64,000 nt of DNA from Phorcus lineatus (lineage: Eukaryota; Mollusca; Gastropoda; Trochida; Trochidae). Every line of letters begins with the position of its first letter. Position 1 is the stretch's first letter. Position numbers and translations under genes: made by a program. Shown one piece after another: positions 41,701-56,700 of this stretch. Location: the NCBI GenBank assembly GCA_921293015.1, contig OV121091.1:39354839-39418838 (forward strand). Direction: 5' to 3'. The notes under the pieces were generated by a model. The model was not told where the DNA came from, did not search any database, and worked only from the letters and a program-made list of their open reading frames with translations.

Positions 41701-44700
41701 CATTCTGAGATGACTTTTTAAATCAAAATAATTTGTATACGTTTATATAGAGAAGTGAGTCACTGTCACAAGCATCTTTCGTTGGAATTATTTTACTTGT
41801 GATCTCTGGTAATTGAAATTAAAGCAGGTGAATATGCCAATGAAACAAAAACATTATAAATCACTTGTACCCCTTAAAAAAGACTAAAACTATAAGAAGG
41901 ATGAGATTCAATTTAACATGATATAAGATGGGCCAAAGGTGAACATAAAGACATGTCTGCGTACCCTTGTGGCAGTGTTGTTAGCTCCTGTTCTTGGTAC
42001 CGTCTCATAAAAGCATCCATCTCTGTAGGCTGAGAACCGTCTATCCAGCTGCAGCTGCGTATAGCTGCAAGGACAGCTGTAGGCATTTGTTACCTCCTGG
42101 TTGATGAGCGGTTCCTTAGTTTTCTCTTCCTTATACCACTGGAGACACTGCAGAGCTGGGTTGGGGACGACTGTCTGACAATGTCCAAGCTTGTAGTACC
42201 AGAGGCCCCGGGCGTCCATGTTGCCTTCCTTGACGTCTAGTCTGAACATTTCCTCAGTCTCACTGTAGGGGTTTTGTCTGGAAATATTCGGTCCACACTG
42301 CCAACCAGCAACAGCGGTCCGACCAGCATGAAGGTTCCAGTTCATGTCGTGATATAGAAACACAGTGTACGTGTCCACTCCGTCTGTGATCAGCAGTACT
42401 TGGAATGTGTTGCTCTAAGAGTATAAGAAAAAGATGTGCTATTATGTTCTAAGTTCGCTCACTCTATAAAGCATTAAGCTGTAGTTTCATTATCTCCTTT
42501 TAAATCAACCACAGTCTAAAACTTTGACAAGGTTTATGAAAGACATAGATGAGAAATCATTGATAGGTTAATAAAACGTATTTTGAAAGTAACACCAAAG
42601 CCGAAGGCGCTGAATTAACTTTAAAAAATTCTATGCAGTAAGTTTAGTAACTAACTAACTAACTTTTTAAGTAACTATATATCTCATCTTTAACGGTTGA
42701 TAAGTATGACAAACCACTCCTACTCGGACTTGCCGGAGATTGTGAACCCCAAGACTCGGACACCCTCGGACCGTTGGGTTACTCGGGTTGTCCTCTTAGG
42801 GTTCGCGATCTCTGGCAAGTCCATGTAGTCGTGGTTTATACTTATGCAACAAAAAAGAGTTTACTTCAGGATATGGCACATGCTTTACAGTGGTTGGCAA
42901 TCAATCTAACTAAAACATAGGATCGAACAACTCATAAATCGAAAACTACAAATAGAATTGCAATTGCGGAGACTACATCAATTGCAATCATAATCATTTT
43001 GAGATTTGAGATTTAAGTCAATACGGCGTGATAATATCGTTTTACCTCAGAGCTATGTTTGGCTGGATATGGCCTCACGTTGTCCCATGTTACAAGCAGA
43101 GCAGCAATTGGCTCAAATGCGTCAAAAGTGGATTGCCTCGTCTTCATGAACGTGTATGCTTTCTGGAGGAATGTGTCTGCTTCCTCGGCTTCTTGGTCGT
43201 CGAGAGAGTATCTGTCATATAGATGATAGTACACACTAGCATTCATCGCTCCCTTCAAATCGATGTCTGCCCAGAAGGGAGCCACCATGGAGAAGGTTCC
43301 AAAGGGAAGTCTCTCCGGGTTCGAGCTGGCGAAGTTTTCTCCCAGAGTGATATATCCATCTGTATTGACCTGTTCAAAAAAGAGACTTCGTATTTCATTC
43401 AGGCAGATGCTCCTTTCAGTAAATTGTAAATAAATGACTAATACCGTGCTCCTCGAATAGAGGCCGGGTCTCGAATTGACGCCAGGAACCGAATAGACGC
43501 TAATAGATAAGATGTCTTATTGATTTCTTAGTCATCTAAGAGTAGTCTGATAAAAAAAGGTGTCAATTATAACAGAACCGAATATCACATTTCAAAATCA
43601 GATGGCTGTTTTGAAACAGCACATTTAAGAATAAAATCAGTTATCATTTTGTAGTATTTCTTAATAATACTTACATGTATCCTGTCGTATCTTTTACAGC
43701 CGCATGTGAACCCGATTGGTATCTTTATAACGTCACTGACAACGTCATCGCCCTTCCTAAGAGCACTATCTTTGACCTTGTCTCCGTATTGAAACAAGAC
43801 TGAACAAACCAAGTGAGCATAGTTAACTTAGTAGGCCTGCACTCATACACCATTACCATTACTTCGATTCAGCTGATCCAGGATTCTAGTGATTAGACTT
43901 TAGATATTTCTACTTGATTCAAACAGTAAGTTGTTCAGGTATAAAACAAGTTTTAAAAATATCGAGGCTTACGCATTTACTTCAACGCATTCATTTGTTA
44001 CTGAATAATGGCATTGTTCTTAAAGGGCCACTGACTATGTTAGTGTTTCTAATACAACATTTTTTAAAAAACGCCTAAAAATTATATCAATGGGTAGATA
44101 ATTATTTCAGCCACAACATGATATGTGAGAAATAGTATATATACACCACGACAAGTCGGTGTAATTATTTTTCACCCGTTCGAGTAACGCGCTACTGAAT
44201 TATGATTAATACGCGGATTTTCCTTTCCTGTGTACTGCGTAAGCTCCGATTTCAGTGATAAAAAATAAACAAATACAATTTCTTTTCTTGAAATATCATA
44301 AACACTTGAAATTGGTGAAAAGAAATAACCATAATTCTTTTACACAAAATGGTGACCAAACCAAACAAAAAAGGATGTTGTTGTTGTTGTTTAATATAAA
44401 TCATATTCACAGTACATAATTATGCAAAATAAAAAGAGCCTTGTTCTGTCGAAGACTGAGAAATTATAATAGATTCAGTTGTCACAAGATGGGCTTATGC
44501 TAATTATCTCACCTTGCTCTAAGGAAATCTAAATTCGCCATCATTTTGATCATGATTTAATTGAATACAATGTACAATGGGCACGCTCAATATGAATAGA
44601 CAAGAAACCGGTCCCTATTAAAACGATTCAAGCTCATAGTAAAGCGAGTTTGACTTTCAAATATATCATATATGTGCTTCGCCGTTTTGACTTTCCTTTT

Positions 44701-47700
44701 GTCGACCAACTTGTCTCCCTTCTGGTCTATTGTCTGTATCCTGTATCTCTTTTCCGTCCCCACGTGGTTATCTTTGTTTAAAGGATGGGAGCCAACTACG
44801 ACCACAATGCTTTGCGCAATAAAATAATAAAGTCGATCTATTTATAGACACGGGAAACACCATTACTAATTAGTTAGATTTCTCGACTTATTTGGGGTCG
44901 AAAAAATTGGCGAAAAATTATGTAAAGATCTTTCAACGAGATGGATTTTTGGCACTATTTTCTAATTTGTATCAACATACTCTGTGGCCCTTTAACAAAG
45001 AGTAAAAATCTTAGTTAACGTGTATTAAATTGAAACCAATACAAGTCACCACTGTCGCATTTTTAAGTTCACAAATTATAAAAGTACATGTGCATTTTAA
45101 CTAATCTTTCTTTTACACGTCGGACATCAATACTTAAACATAGATAGCCATAGAAAAATCTTCGTAAGCGGTGATACAAGGTAAAATTGATTTAAAGTTT
45201 GCTATAATTTATATCTGGAACTCAACCAATCGCTTTGCTTTTACATAAAACAATGTGTGCACTTTATTTTATAGAAAATATGTAAGTCACAAAAAAACAA
45301 TGCATGTTACCCATAAGTATTTAGAATTAACAAAATAAACTGGATATACTCACCAACTTTTGGTTCAATTGTAGAGGTAGTCGTTGTTAACATTGACGTT
45401 GATTTTCTATGTGTTGGAGACGGAGATGTTAACAGTTTTGTGTTTTGTAATGTCGATGTTTTCGCCCCAACAGTTGATGACAAACTGAATTGTTTTGATG
45501 ATGAAGAGGATGTTATTGATGTTCCTGTTGTTGACATCGGCAAGGAGGATATCACGACTGAACTCGGCGTAGTAAGAGGCAATAAAACTGTTACACGGGT
45601 TGATAATGTCGAAGATAACTTTGTGTGTTTAGCAGAATTTGGGTAAGAAGAAGTTCCAGTTGTGACAGTTGTTGTCATTTTCACTTCAGGTGACAATTCA
45701 GGGGAAGATGATACGGAGGTCATCGGGAATGAATGAGTTGAAGTACTCTTTGATGACAAAGGAGAACTTTGTGGGATTTGAGAAGTCGTTGCTTTTTTCG
45801 CAGATGATGTTGTCGACTCACTTCTAGACCTTATTGTAGATGACACCAGTAAAGACGTACGTGATTGAGAATTTGATAGACTAGAAGTAACACCAGAGGT
45901 TTGGGTGACTTTTGTTGTCGAAGATATCAACGAATTTAAAGGTGCAGTTGTTGATGTTGATCTAGCTTCTTCTGTCGTCTTTCTAGACAGGGAACTTGCA
46001 GTTTGCATCGGTGTTGTTACAGTCGGAGTTGTTGAAGGTGGAGTGGTTAGTTCATGTGTAGTAGTTGGACTATGTTTAGGCGATGTATTCTCACTTGTGC
46101 TCTGTTCTAAGCTTGTAGTCTTGTGGCTGGAGAAAGTTTCCGTCATAGTGGTGGGTTCTTCTGTCGTGGTTCTTGATGCTGAAGTAGTTGAAAAAGTATT
46201 TGGTGCTGTTGAAGACTCACTTGCAGATGTAATTGTTGTTGATGGATTTGTAGCTGCAGAACTGCTTTCCGTCTTTAAAGAAGAAGTCTCAGAATGAGTA
46301 ACGATGGTAGTAGGGGACAGTGAATGAGTTTGAGTGGTAGGTGACTTTTGAGACGTTGGTTGCTCTGTTGTTGAAACGGTTTCTTCTAGTGTCTTTGTTG
46401 AGCTTTGAACTGAAGACGTTGACAACTTCTCACTAGTAGATATAACCCCTGAAGTTGTTTGTGAGTTGGAAGTCGTTGAACCAGATGTGGCAACAGATGT
46501 TTGTTTGGCTCCTGCTGCTGGAGATGTTGACTGACTTGAGGGCGCTGTTGTTGACGTAACTGGTTCTTCTGTTGTGGTTGTTGATGTTGAAGTAGATGCA
46601 GTCGAAGTTGTTGAAGGTGGAGTGGTTAGTTCATGTGTAGTAGTTGGACTATGTTTAGGCGATGTATTCTCACTTGTGCTCTGTTCTAAGCTTGTAGTCT
46701 TGTGGCTGGAGAAAGTTTCCGTCATAGTGGTGGGTTCTTCTGTCGTGGTTCTTGATGCTGAAGTAGTTGAAAAAGTATCTGGTGCTGTTGAAGACTCACT
46801 TGCAGATGTAATTGTTGTTGATGGATTTTGAGCTGCAGAACTGGTTTCCGTCTTTGAAGAAGAAGTCTCAGAATGAGTAACGATGGTTGTAGGGGACAGT
46901 GAATGAGTTTGAGTAGTAGGTGACTTTTGAGACGTTGGTTCCTCTGTTGTTGAAACGGTTTCTTCTAGTGTCTTTGTTGAGCTTTGAACTGAAGACGTTG
47001 ACAACTTCTCACTAGTAGATATAACCTCTGACGTTGTTTGTGAGTTGGAAGTCGTTGAACCAGATGTGGCAACAGATGTTTGTTTGGCTCCTGCCGCTGG
47101 AGATGTTGACTGACTTGAGGGCGCTGTTGTTGGCGTAACTGATTCTTCTGTTGTGGTTGTTGATGTTGAAGTAGATGCAGTCGAAGTTGTTGAAGGTAGA
47201 GTGGTTAGTTCATGCGTAGTAGTTGGACTATGTTTAGGCGATGTAATCTCACTTGTGCTCTGTTCTAAGCTTGTAGTCTTGTGGCTGGAGAAAGTTTCCG
47301 TCATAGTGGTGGGCTCTTCTGTCGTGGTTCTTGATGCTGAAGTAGTTGAAAAAGTATCTGGTGCTGTTGAAGACTCACTTGCAGATGTAATTGTTGTTGA
47401 TGGATTTGTAGCTGCAGAACTGGTTTCCGTCTTTAAAGAAAAAGTCTCAGAATGAGTAACGATGGTTGTAGGGGACAATGAATGAGTTTGAGTAGTAGGT
47501 GACTTTTGAGACGTTGGTTGCTCTGTTGTTGAAACGGTTTCTTCTAGTGTCTTTGTTGAGCTTTGAACTGAAGACGTTGACAACTTCTCACTAGTAGATA
47601 TAACCTCTGAAGTTGTTTGTGAGTTGGAAGTCGTTGAACCAGATGTGGCAACAGATGTTTGTTTGGCTCCTGCTGCTGGAGATGTTGACTGACTTGAGGG

Positions 47701-50700
47701 CGCTGTTGTTGACGTAACTGGTTCTTCAGTTGTGGTTGTTGATGTTGAAGTAGATGCAGTCGAAGTTGTTGAAGGTGGAGTGGTTAATTCATGCGTAGTA
47801 GTTGGACTATGTTTAGGCGATGTAATCTCACTTGTGCTCTGTTCTAAGCTTGTAGTCTTGTGGCTGGAGAAAGTTTCCGTCATAGTGGTGGGTTCTTCTG
47901 TCGTGGTTCTTGATGCTGAAGTAGTTGAAAAAGTATCTGGTGCTGTTGAAGACGCACTTGCAGATGTAATTGTTGTTGATGGATTTGTAGCTGCAGAACT
48001 GCTTTCCGTCTTTAAAGAAGAAGTCTCAGAATGAGTAACGATGGTTGTAGGGGACAGTGAATGAGTTTGAGTAGTAGGTGACTTTTGAGACGTTGGTTGC
48101 TCTGTTGTTGAAACGGTTTCTTCTAGTGTCTTTGTTGAGCTTTGAACTGAAGACGTTGACAACTTCTCACTAGTAGATATAACCTCTGAAGTTGTTTGTG
48201 AGTTGGAAGTCGTTGAACCAGATGTGGCAACAGATGTTTGTTTGGCTCCTGCTGCTGGAGATGTTGACTGACTTGAGGGCGCTGTTGTTGACGTAACTGG
48301 TTCTTCAGTTGTGGTTGTTGATGTTGAAGTAGATGCAGTCGAAGTTGTTGAAGGTGGAGTGGTTAGTTCATGCGTAGTAGTTGGACTATGTTTAGGCGAT
48401 GTAATCTCACTTGTGCTCTGTTCTAAGCTTGTAGTCTTGTGGCTGGAGAAAGTTTCCGTCATAGTGGTGGGTTCTTCTGTCGTGGTTCTTGATGCTGAAG
48501 TAGTTGAAAAAGTATCTGGTGCTGTTGAAGACGCACTTGCAGATGTAATTGTTGTTGATGGATTTGTAGCTGCAGAACTGCTTTCCGTCTTTAAAGAAGA
48601 AGTCTCAGAATGAGTAACGATGGTTGTAGGGGACAGTGAATGAGTTTGAGTAGTAGGTGACTTTTGAGACGTTTGTTGCTCTGTTGTTGAAACTGTTTCT
48701 TCTAGTGTCTTTGTTGAGCTTTGAACTGAAGACGTTGACAACTTCTCACTAGTAGATATAACCTCTGACGTTGTTTGTGAGTTGGAAGTCGTTGAACCAG
48801 ATGTGGCAACAGATGTTTGTTTGGCTCCTGCTGCTGGAGATGTTGACTGACTTGAGGGCGCTGTTGTTGACGTAACTGGTTCTTCTGTTGTGGTTGTTGA
48901 TGTTGAAGTAGATGCATTCGAAGTTGTTGAAGGTGGAGTGGTTAGTTCATGTGTAGTAGTTGGACTATGTTTTGGCGATGTAATCTCACTTGTGCTCTGT
49001 TCTAAGCTTGTAGTCTTGTGGCTGGAGAAAGTTTCTGTCATAGTGGTGGGTTCTTCTGTCGTGGTTCTTGATGCTGAAGTAGTTGAAAAAGTATCTGGTG
49101 CTGTTGAAGACTCACTTGCAGATGTAATTGTTGTTGATGGATTTGTAGCTGCAGAACTGGTTTCCGTCTTTGAAGAAGAAGTCTCAGAATGAGTAACGAT
49201 GGTTGTAGGGGACAGTGAATGAGTTTGAGTAGTAGGTGACTTTTGAGACGTTGGTTGCTCTGTTGTTGAAACGGTTTCTTCTAGCGTCTTTGTTGAGCTT
49301 TGAACTGAAGACGTTGACAACTTCTCACTAGTAGATATAACCTCTGAAGTTGTTTGTGAGTTGGAAGTCGTTGAACCAGATGTGGCAACAGATGTTTGTT
49401 TGGCTTCTGCTGCTGGAGATGTTGACTGACTTGAGGGCGCTGTTGTTGACGTAACTGGTTCTTCAGTTGTGGTTGTTGATGTTGAAGTAGATGCAGTCGA
49501 AGTTGTTGAAGGTGGAGTGGTTAGTTCATGCGTAGTAGTTGGACTATGTTTAGGCGATGTAATCTCACTTGTGCTCTGTTCTAAGCTTGTAGTCTTGTGG
49601 CTGGAGAAAGTTTCCGTCATAGTGGTGGGTTCTTCTGTCGTGGTTCTTGATGCTGAAGTAGCTGAAAAAGTATCTGGTGCTGTTGAAGACGCACTTGCAG
49701 ATGTAATTGTTGTTGATGGATTTGTAGCTGCAGAACTGCTTTCCGTCTTTAAAGAAGAAGTCTCAGAATGAGTAACGATGGTTGTAGGGGACAGTGAATG
49801 AGTTTGAGTAGTAGGTGACTTTTGAGACGTTGGTTGCTCTGTTGTTGAAACGGTTTCTTCTAGTGTCTTTGTTGAGCTTTGAACTGAAGACGTTGACAAC
49901 TTCTCACTAGTAGATATAACCTCTGAAGTTGTTTGTGAGTTGGAAGTCGTTGAACCAGATGTGGCAACAGATGTTTGTTTGGCTCCTGCTGCTGGAGATG
50001 TTGACTGACTTGAGGGCGCTGTTGTTAACGTAACTGGTTCTTCTGTTGTGGTTGTTGATGTTGAAGTAGATGCAGTCGAAGTTGTTGAAGGTGGAGTGGT
50101 TAGTTCATGCGTAGTAGTTGGACTATGTTTAGGCGATGTAATCTCACTTGTGCTCTGTTCGAAGCTTGTAGTCTTGTGGCCAGAGAAAGTTTCCGTCATA
50201 GTGGTGGGTTCTTCTGTCGTGGTTCTTGATGCTGAAGTAGTTGAAAAAGTATCTGGTGCTGTTGAAGACTCACTTGCAGATGTAATTGTTGTTGATGGAT
50301 TTGTAGCTGCAGAACTGGTTTCCGTCTTTAAAGAAGAAGTCTCAGAATGAGTAACGATGGTTGTAGGGGACAGTGAATGAGTTTGAGTAGTAGGTGACTT
50401 TTGAGACGTTTGTTGCTCTGTTGTTGAAACTGTTTCTTCTAGTGTCTTTGTTGAGCTTTGAACTGAAGACGTTGACAACTTCTCACTAGTAGATATAACC
50501 TCTGAAGTTGTTTGTGAGTTGGAAGTCGTTGAACCAGATGTGGCAACAGATGTTTGTTTGGCTCCTGCTGCTGGAGATGTTGACTGACTTGAGGGCGCTG
50601 TTGTTGACGTAACTGGTTCTTCTGTTGTTGTGGTTGTTGATGTTGAAGTAGATGCAGTCGAAGTTGTTGAAGGTGGAGTGGTTAGTTCATGTGTAGTAGT

Positions 50701-53700
50701 TGGACTATGTTTTGGCGATGTATTCTCACTTGTGCTCTGTTCTAAGCTTGTAGTCTTGTGGCTGGAGAAAGTTTCCGTCATAGTGGTGGGTTCTTCTGTC
50801 GTGGTTCTTGATGCTGAAGTAGTTGAAAAAGTATCTGGTGCTGTTGAAGACTCACTTGCAGATGTAATTGTTGTTGATGGATTTGTAGCTGCAGAACTGG
50901 TTTCCGTCTTTGAAGAAGAAGTCTCAGAATGAGTAACGATGGTTGTAGGGGACAGTGAATGAGTTTGAGTAGTAGGTGACTTTTGAGACGTTGGTTGCTC
51001 TGTTGTTGAAACGGTTTCTTCTAGCGTCTTTGTTGAGCTTTGAACTGAAGACGTTGACAACTTCTCACTAGTAGATATAACCTCTGAAGTTGTTTGTGAG
51101 TTGGAGGTCGTTGAACCAGATGTGGCAACAGATGTTTGTTTGGCTCCTGCTGCTGGAGATGTTGACTGACTTGAGGGCGCTGTTGTTGACGTAACTGGTT
51201 CTTCTGTTGTGGTTGTTGATGTTGAAGTAGATGCAGTCGAAGTTGTTGAAGGTGGAGTGGTTAGTTCATGTGTAGTAGTTGGACTATGTTTAGGCGTAGG
51301 CGATGTAATCTCACTTGTGCTCTGTTCTAAGCTTGTAGTCTTGTGGCTGGAGAAAGTTTCCGTCATAGTGGTGGGCTCTTCTGTCGTGGTTCTTGATGCT
51401 GAAGTAGTTGAAAAAGTATCTGGTGCTGTTGAAGACTCACTTGCAGATGTAATTGTTGTTGATGGATTTGTAGCTGCAGAACTGCTTTCCGTCTTTAAAG
51501 AAGAAGTCTCAGAATGAGTAACGATGGTTGTAGGGGACAGTGAATGAGTTTGAGTAGTAGGTGACTTTTGAGACGTTGGTTGCTCTGTTGTTGAAACGGT
51601 TTCTTCTAGTGTCTTTGTTGAGCTTTGAACTGAAGACGTTGACAACTTCTCACTAGTAGATATAACCTCTGAAGTTGTTTGTGAGTTGGAAGTCGTTGAA
51701 CCAGATGTGGCAACAGATGTTTGTTTGGCTCCTGCTGCTGAAGATGTTGACTGACTTGAGGGCGCTGTTGTTGACGTAACTGGTTCTTCTGTTGTGGTTG
51801 TTGATGTTGAAGTAGATGCAGTCGAAGTTGTTGAAGGTGGAGTGGTTAGTTCATGTGTAGTAGTTGGACTATGTTTAGGCGTAGGCGATGTAATCTCACT
51901 TGTGCTCTGTTCTAAGCTTGTAGTCTTGTGGCTGGAGAAAGTTTCTGTCATAGTGGTGGGTTCTTCTGTCGTGGTTCTTGATGCTGAAGTAGTTGAAAAA
52001 GTATCTGGTGCTGTTGAAGACTCACTTGCAGATGTAATTGTTGTTGATGGATTTGTAGCTGCAGAACTGCTTTCCGTCTTTAAAGAAGAAGTCTCAGAAT
52101 GAGTAACGATGGTTGTAGGGGACAGTGAATGAGTTTGAGTAGTAGGTGACTTTTGAGACGTTGGTTGCTCTGTTGTTGAAACGGTTTCTTCTAGTGTCTT
52201 TGTTGAGCTTTGAACTGAAAACGTTGACAACTTCTCACTAGTAGATATAACCTCTGACGTTGTTTGTGAGTTGGAAGTCGTTGAACCAGATGTGGCAACA
52301 GATGTTTGTTTGGCTCCTGCTGCTGGAGATGTTGACTGACTTGAGGGCGCTGTTGTTGACGTAACTGATTCTTCTGTTGTGGTTGTTGATGTTGAAGTAG
52401 ATGCAGTCGAAGTTGTTGAAGGTGGAGTGGTTAGTTCATGTGTAGTAGTTGGACTATGTTTAGGCGTTGTATTCTCACTTGTGCTCTGTTCTAAGCTTGT
52501 AGTCTTGTGGCTGGAGAAAGTTTCTGTCATAGTGGTGGGCTCTTCTGTCGTGGTTCTTGATGCTGAAGTAGTTGAAAAAGTATTTGGTGCTGTTGAAGAC
52601 TCACTTGCAGATGTAATTGTTGTTGATGGATTTGTAGCTGCAGAACTGCTTTCCGTCTTTGAAGAAGAAGTCTCAGAATGAGTAACGATGGTTGTAGGGG
52701 ACAGTGAATGAGTTTGAGTAGTAGGTGACTTTTGAGACGTTGGTTGCTCTGTTGTTGAAACGGTTTCTTCTAGCGTCTTTGTTGAGCTTTGAACTGAAGA
52801 CGTTGACAACTTCTCACTAGTAGATATAACCTCTGAAGTTGTTTGTGAGTTGGAAGTCGTTGAACCAGATGTGGCAACAGATGTTTGTTTGGCTCCTGCT
52901 GCTGGAGATGTTGACTGACCTGAGGGCGCTGTTGTTGACGTAACTGATTCTTCTGTTGAGGTTGTTGATGTTGAAGTAGATGCAGTCGAAGTTGTTGAAG
53001 GTGGAGTGGTTAATTCATGCGTAGTAGTTGGACTATGTTTAGGCGATGTAATCTCACTTGTGGTCTGTTCTAAGCTTGTAGTCTTGTGGCTGGAGAAAGT
53101 TTCCGTCATAGTGGTGGGCTCTTCTGTCGTGGTTCTTGATGCTGAAGTAGTTGAAAAAGTATCTGGTGCTGTTGAAAACTCACTTGCAGATGTAATTGTT
53201 GTTGATGGATTTGTAGCTGCAGAACTGGTTTCCGTCTTTAAAGAAGAAGTCTCAGAATGAGTAACGATGGTTGTAGGGGACAGTGAATGAGTTTGAGTAG
53301 TAGGTGACTTTTGAGACGTTGGTTGCTCTGTTGTTGAAACGGTTTCTTCTAGTGTCTTTGTTGAGCTTTGAACTGAAGACGTTGACAACTTCTCACTAGT
53401 AGATATAACCTCTGAAGTAGTTTGTGAGTTGGAAGTCGTTGAACCAGATGTGACAACAGATGTTTGTTTGGCTCCTGCTGCTGGAGATGTTGACTGACTT
53501 GAGGGCGCTGTTGTTGACGTAACTGGTTCTTCTGTTGTGGTTGTTGATGTTGAAGTAGATGCAGTCGAAGTTGTTGAAGGTGGAGTGGTTAGTTCATGTG
53601 TAGTAGTTGGACTATGTTTAGGCGATGTATTCTCACTTGTGCTCTGTTCTAAGCTTGTAGTCTTGTGGCTGGAGAAAGTTTCCGTCATAGTGGTGGGTTC

Positions 53701-56700
53701 TTCTGTCGTGGTTCTTGATGCTGAAGTAGTTGAAAAAGTATTTGGTGCTGTTGAAGACTCACTTGCAGATGTAATTGTTGTTGATGGATTTGTAGCTGCA
53801 GAACTGCTTTCCGTCTTTGAAGAAGAAGTCTCAGAATGAGTAACGATGGTTGTAGGGGACAGTGAATGAGTTTGAGTAGTAGGTGACTTTTGAGACGTTC
53901 GTTGCTCTGTTGTTGAAACGGTTTCTTCTAGTGTCTTTGTTGAGCTTTGAACTGAAAACGTTGACAACTTCTCACTAGTAGATATAACCTCTGACGTTGT
54001 TTGTGAGTTGGAAGTCGTTGAACCAGATGTGGCAACAGATGTTTGTTTGGCTCCTGCTGCTGGAGATGTTGACTGACTTGAGGGCGCTGTTGTTGACGTA
54101 ACTGATTCTTCTGTTGTGGTTGTTGATGTTGAAGTAGATGCAGTCGAAGTTGTTGAAGGTGGAGTGGTTAGTTCATGTGTAGTAGTTGGACTATGTTTAG
54201 GCGTTGTATTCTCACTTGTGCTCTGTTCTAAGCTTGTAGTCTTGTGGCTGGAGAAAGTTTCTGTCATAGTGGTGGGCTCTTCTGTCGTGGTTCTTGATGC
54301 TGAAGTAGTTGAAAAAGTATTTGGTGCTGTTGAAGACTCACTTGCAGATGTAATTGTTGTTGATGGATTTGTAGCTGCAGAACTGCTTTCCGTCTTTGAA
54401 GAAGAAGTCTCAGAATGAGTAACGATGGTTGTAGGGGACAGTGAATGAGTTTGAGTAGTAGGTGACTTTTGAGACGTTGGTTGCTCTGTTGTTGAAACGG
54501 TTTCTTCTAGCGTCTTTGTTGAGCTTTGAACTGAAGACGTTGACAACTTCTCACTAGTAGATATAACCTCTGAGGTTGTTTGTGAGTTGGAAGTCGTTGA
54601 ACCAGATGTGGCAACAGATGTTTGTTTGGCTCCTGCTGCTGGAGATGTTGACTGACCTGAGGGCGCTGTTGTTGACGTAACTGATTCTTCTGTTGAGGTT
54701 GTTGATGTTGAAGTAGATGCAGTCGAAGTTGTTGAAGGTGGAGTGGTTAATTCATGCGTAGTAGTTGGACTATGTTTAGGCGATGTAATCTCACTTGTGC
54801 TCTGTTCTAAGCTTGTAGTCTTGTGGCTGGAGAAAGTTTCCGTCATAGTGGTGGGCTCTTCTGTCGTGGTTCTTGATGCTGAAGTAGTTGAAAAAGTATC
54901 TGGTGCTGTTGAAGACTCACTTGCAGATGTAATTGTTGTTGATGGATTTGTAGCTGCAGAACTGCTTTCCGTCTTTAAAGAAGAAGTCTCAGAATGAGTA
55001 ACGATGGTTGTAGGGGACAGTGAATGAGTTTGAGTAGTAGGTGACTTTTGAGACGTTGGTTGCTCTGTTGTTGAAACGGTTTCTTCTAGTGTCTTTGTTG
55101 AGCTTTGAACTGAAGACGTTGACAACTTCTCACTAGTAGATATAACCTCTGAAGTAGTTTGTGAGTTGGAAGTCGTTAAACCAGATGTGAGAACAGATGT
55201 TTGTTTGGCTCCTGCTGCTGGAGATGTTGACTGACTTGAGGGCGCTGTTGTTGACGTAACTGGTTCTTCTGTTGTGGTTGTTGATGTTGAAGTAGATGCA
55301 GTCGAAGTTGTTGAAGGTGGAGTGGTTAGTTCATGTGTAGTAGTTGGACTATGTTTAGGCGATGTATTCTCACTTGTGCTCTGTTCTAAGCTTGTAGTCT
55401 TGTGGCTGGAGAAAGTTTCCGTCATAGTGGTGGGTTCTTCTGTCATGGTTCTTGATGCTGAAGTAGTTGAAAAAGTATTTGGTGCTGTTGAAGACTCACT
55501 TGCAGATGTAATTGTTGTTGATGGATTTGTAGCTGCAGAACTGCTTTCCGTCTTTGAAGAAGAAGTCTCAGAATGAGTAACGATGGTTGTAGGGGACAGT
55601 GAATGAGTTTGAGTAGTAGGTGACTTTTGAGACGTTGGTTGCTCTGTTGTTGAAACAGTTTCTTCTAGCGTCTTTGTTGAGCTTTGAACTGAAGACGTTG
55701 ACAACTTCTCACTAGTAGATATAACCTCTGAGGTTGTTTGTGAGTTGGAAGTCGTTGAACCAGATGTGGCAACAGATGTTTGTTTGGCTCCTGCTGCTGG
55801 AGATGTTGACTGACCTGAGGGCGCTGTTGTTGACGTAACTGATTCTTCTGTTGAGGTTGTTGATGTTGAAGTAGATGCAGTCGAAGTTGTTGAAGGTGGA
55901 GTGGTTAATTCATGCGTAGTAGTTGGACTATGTTTAGGCGATGTAATCTCACTTGTGGTCTGTTCTAAGCTTGTAGTCTTGTGGCTGGAGAAAGTTTCCG
56001 TCATAGTGGTGGGCTCTTCTGTCGTGGTTCTTGATGCTGAAGTAGTTGAAAAAGTATCTGGTGCTGTTGAAGACTCACTTGCAGATGTAATTGTTGTTGA
56101 TGGATTTGTAGCTGCAGAACTGCTTTCCGTCTTTAAAGAAGAAGTCTCAGAATGAGTAACGATGGTTGTAGGGGACAGTGAATGAGTTTGAGTAGTAGGT
56201 GACTTTTGAGACGTTGGTTGCTCTGTTGTTGAAACGGTTTCTTCTAGTGTCTTTGTTGAGCTTTGAACTGAAGACGTTGACAACTTCTCACTAGTAGATA
56301 TAACCTCTGAAGTAGTTTGTGAGTTGGAAGTCGTTAAACCAGATGTGACAACAGATGTTTGTTTGGCTCCTGCTGCTGGAGATGTTGACTGACTTGAGGG
56401 CGCTGTTGTTGACGTAACTGGTTCTTCTGTTGTGGTTGTTGATGTTGAAGTAGATGCAGTCGAAGTTGTTGAAGGTGGAGTGGTTAGTTCATGCGTAGTA
56501 GTTGGACTATGTTTAGGCGATGTAATCTCACTTGTGGTCTGTTCTAAGCTTGTAGTCTTGTGGCTGGAGAAAGTTTCCGTCATAGTGGTGGGCTCTTCTG
56601 TCGTGGTTCTTGATGCTGAAGTAGTTGAAAAAGTATCTGGTGCTGTTGAAGACTCACTTGCAGATGTAATTGTTGTTGATGGATTTGTAGCTGCAGAACT

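Noticed and set aside
44587..44805. 72-codon minus-strand frame between the mucin and NIDO exons
   Set aside because: It lies inside a TIR element, and exons 1 and 2 join perfectly without it.
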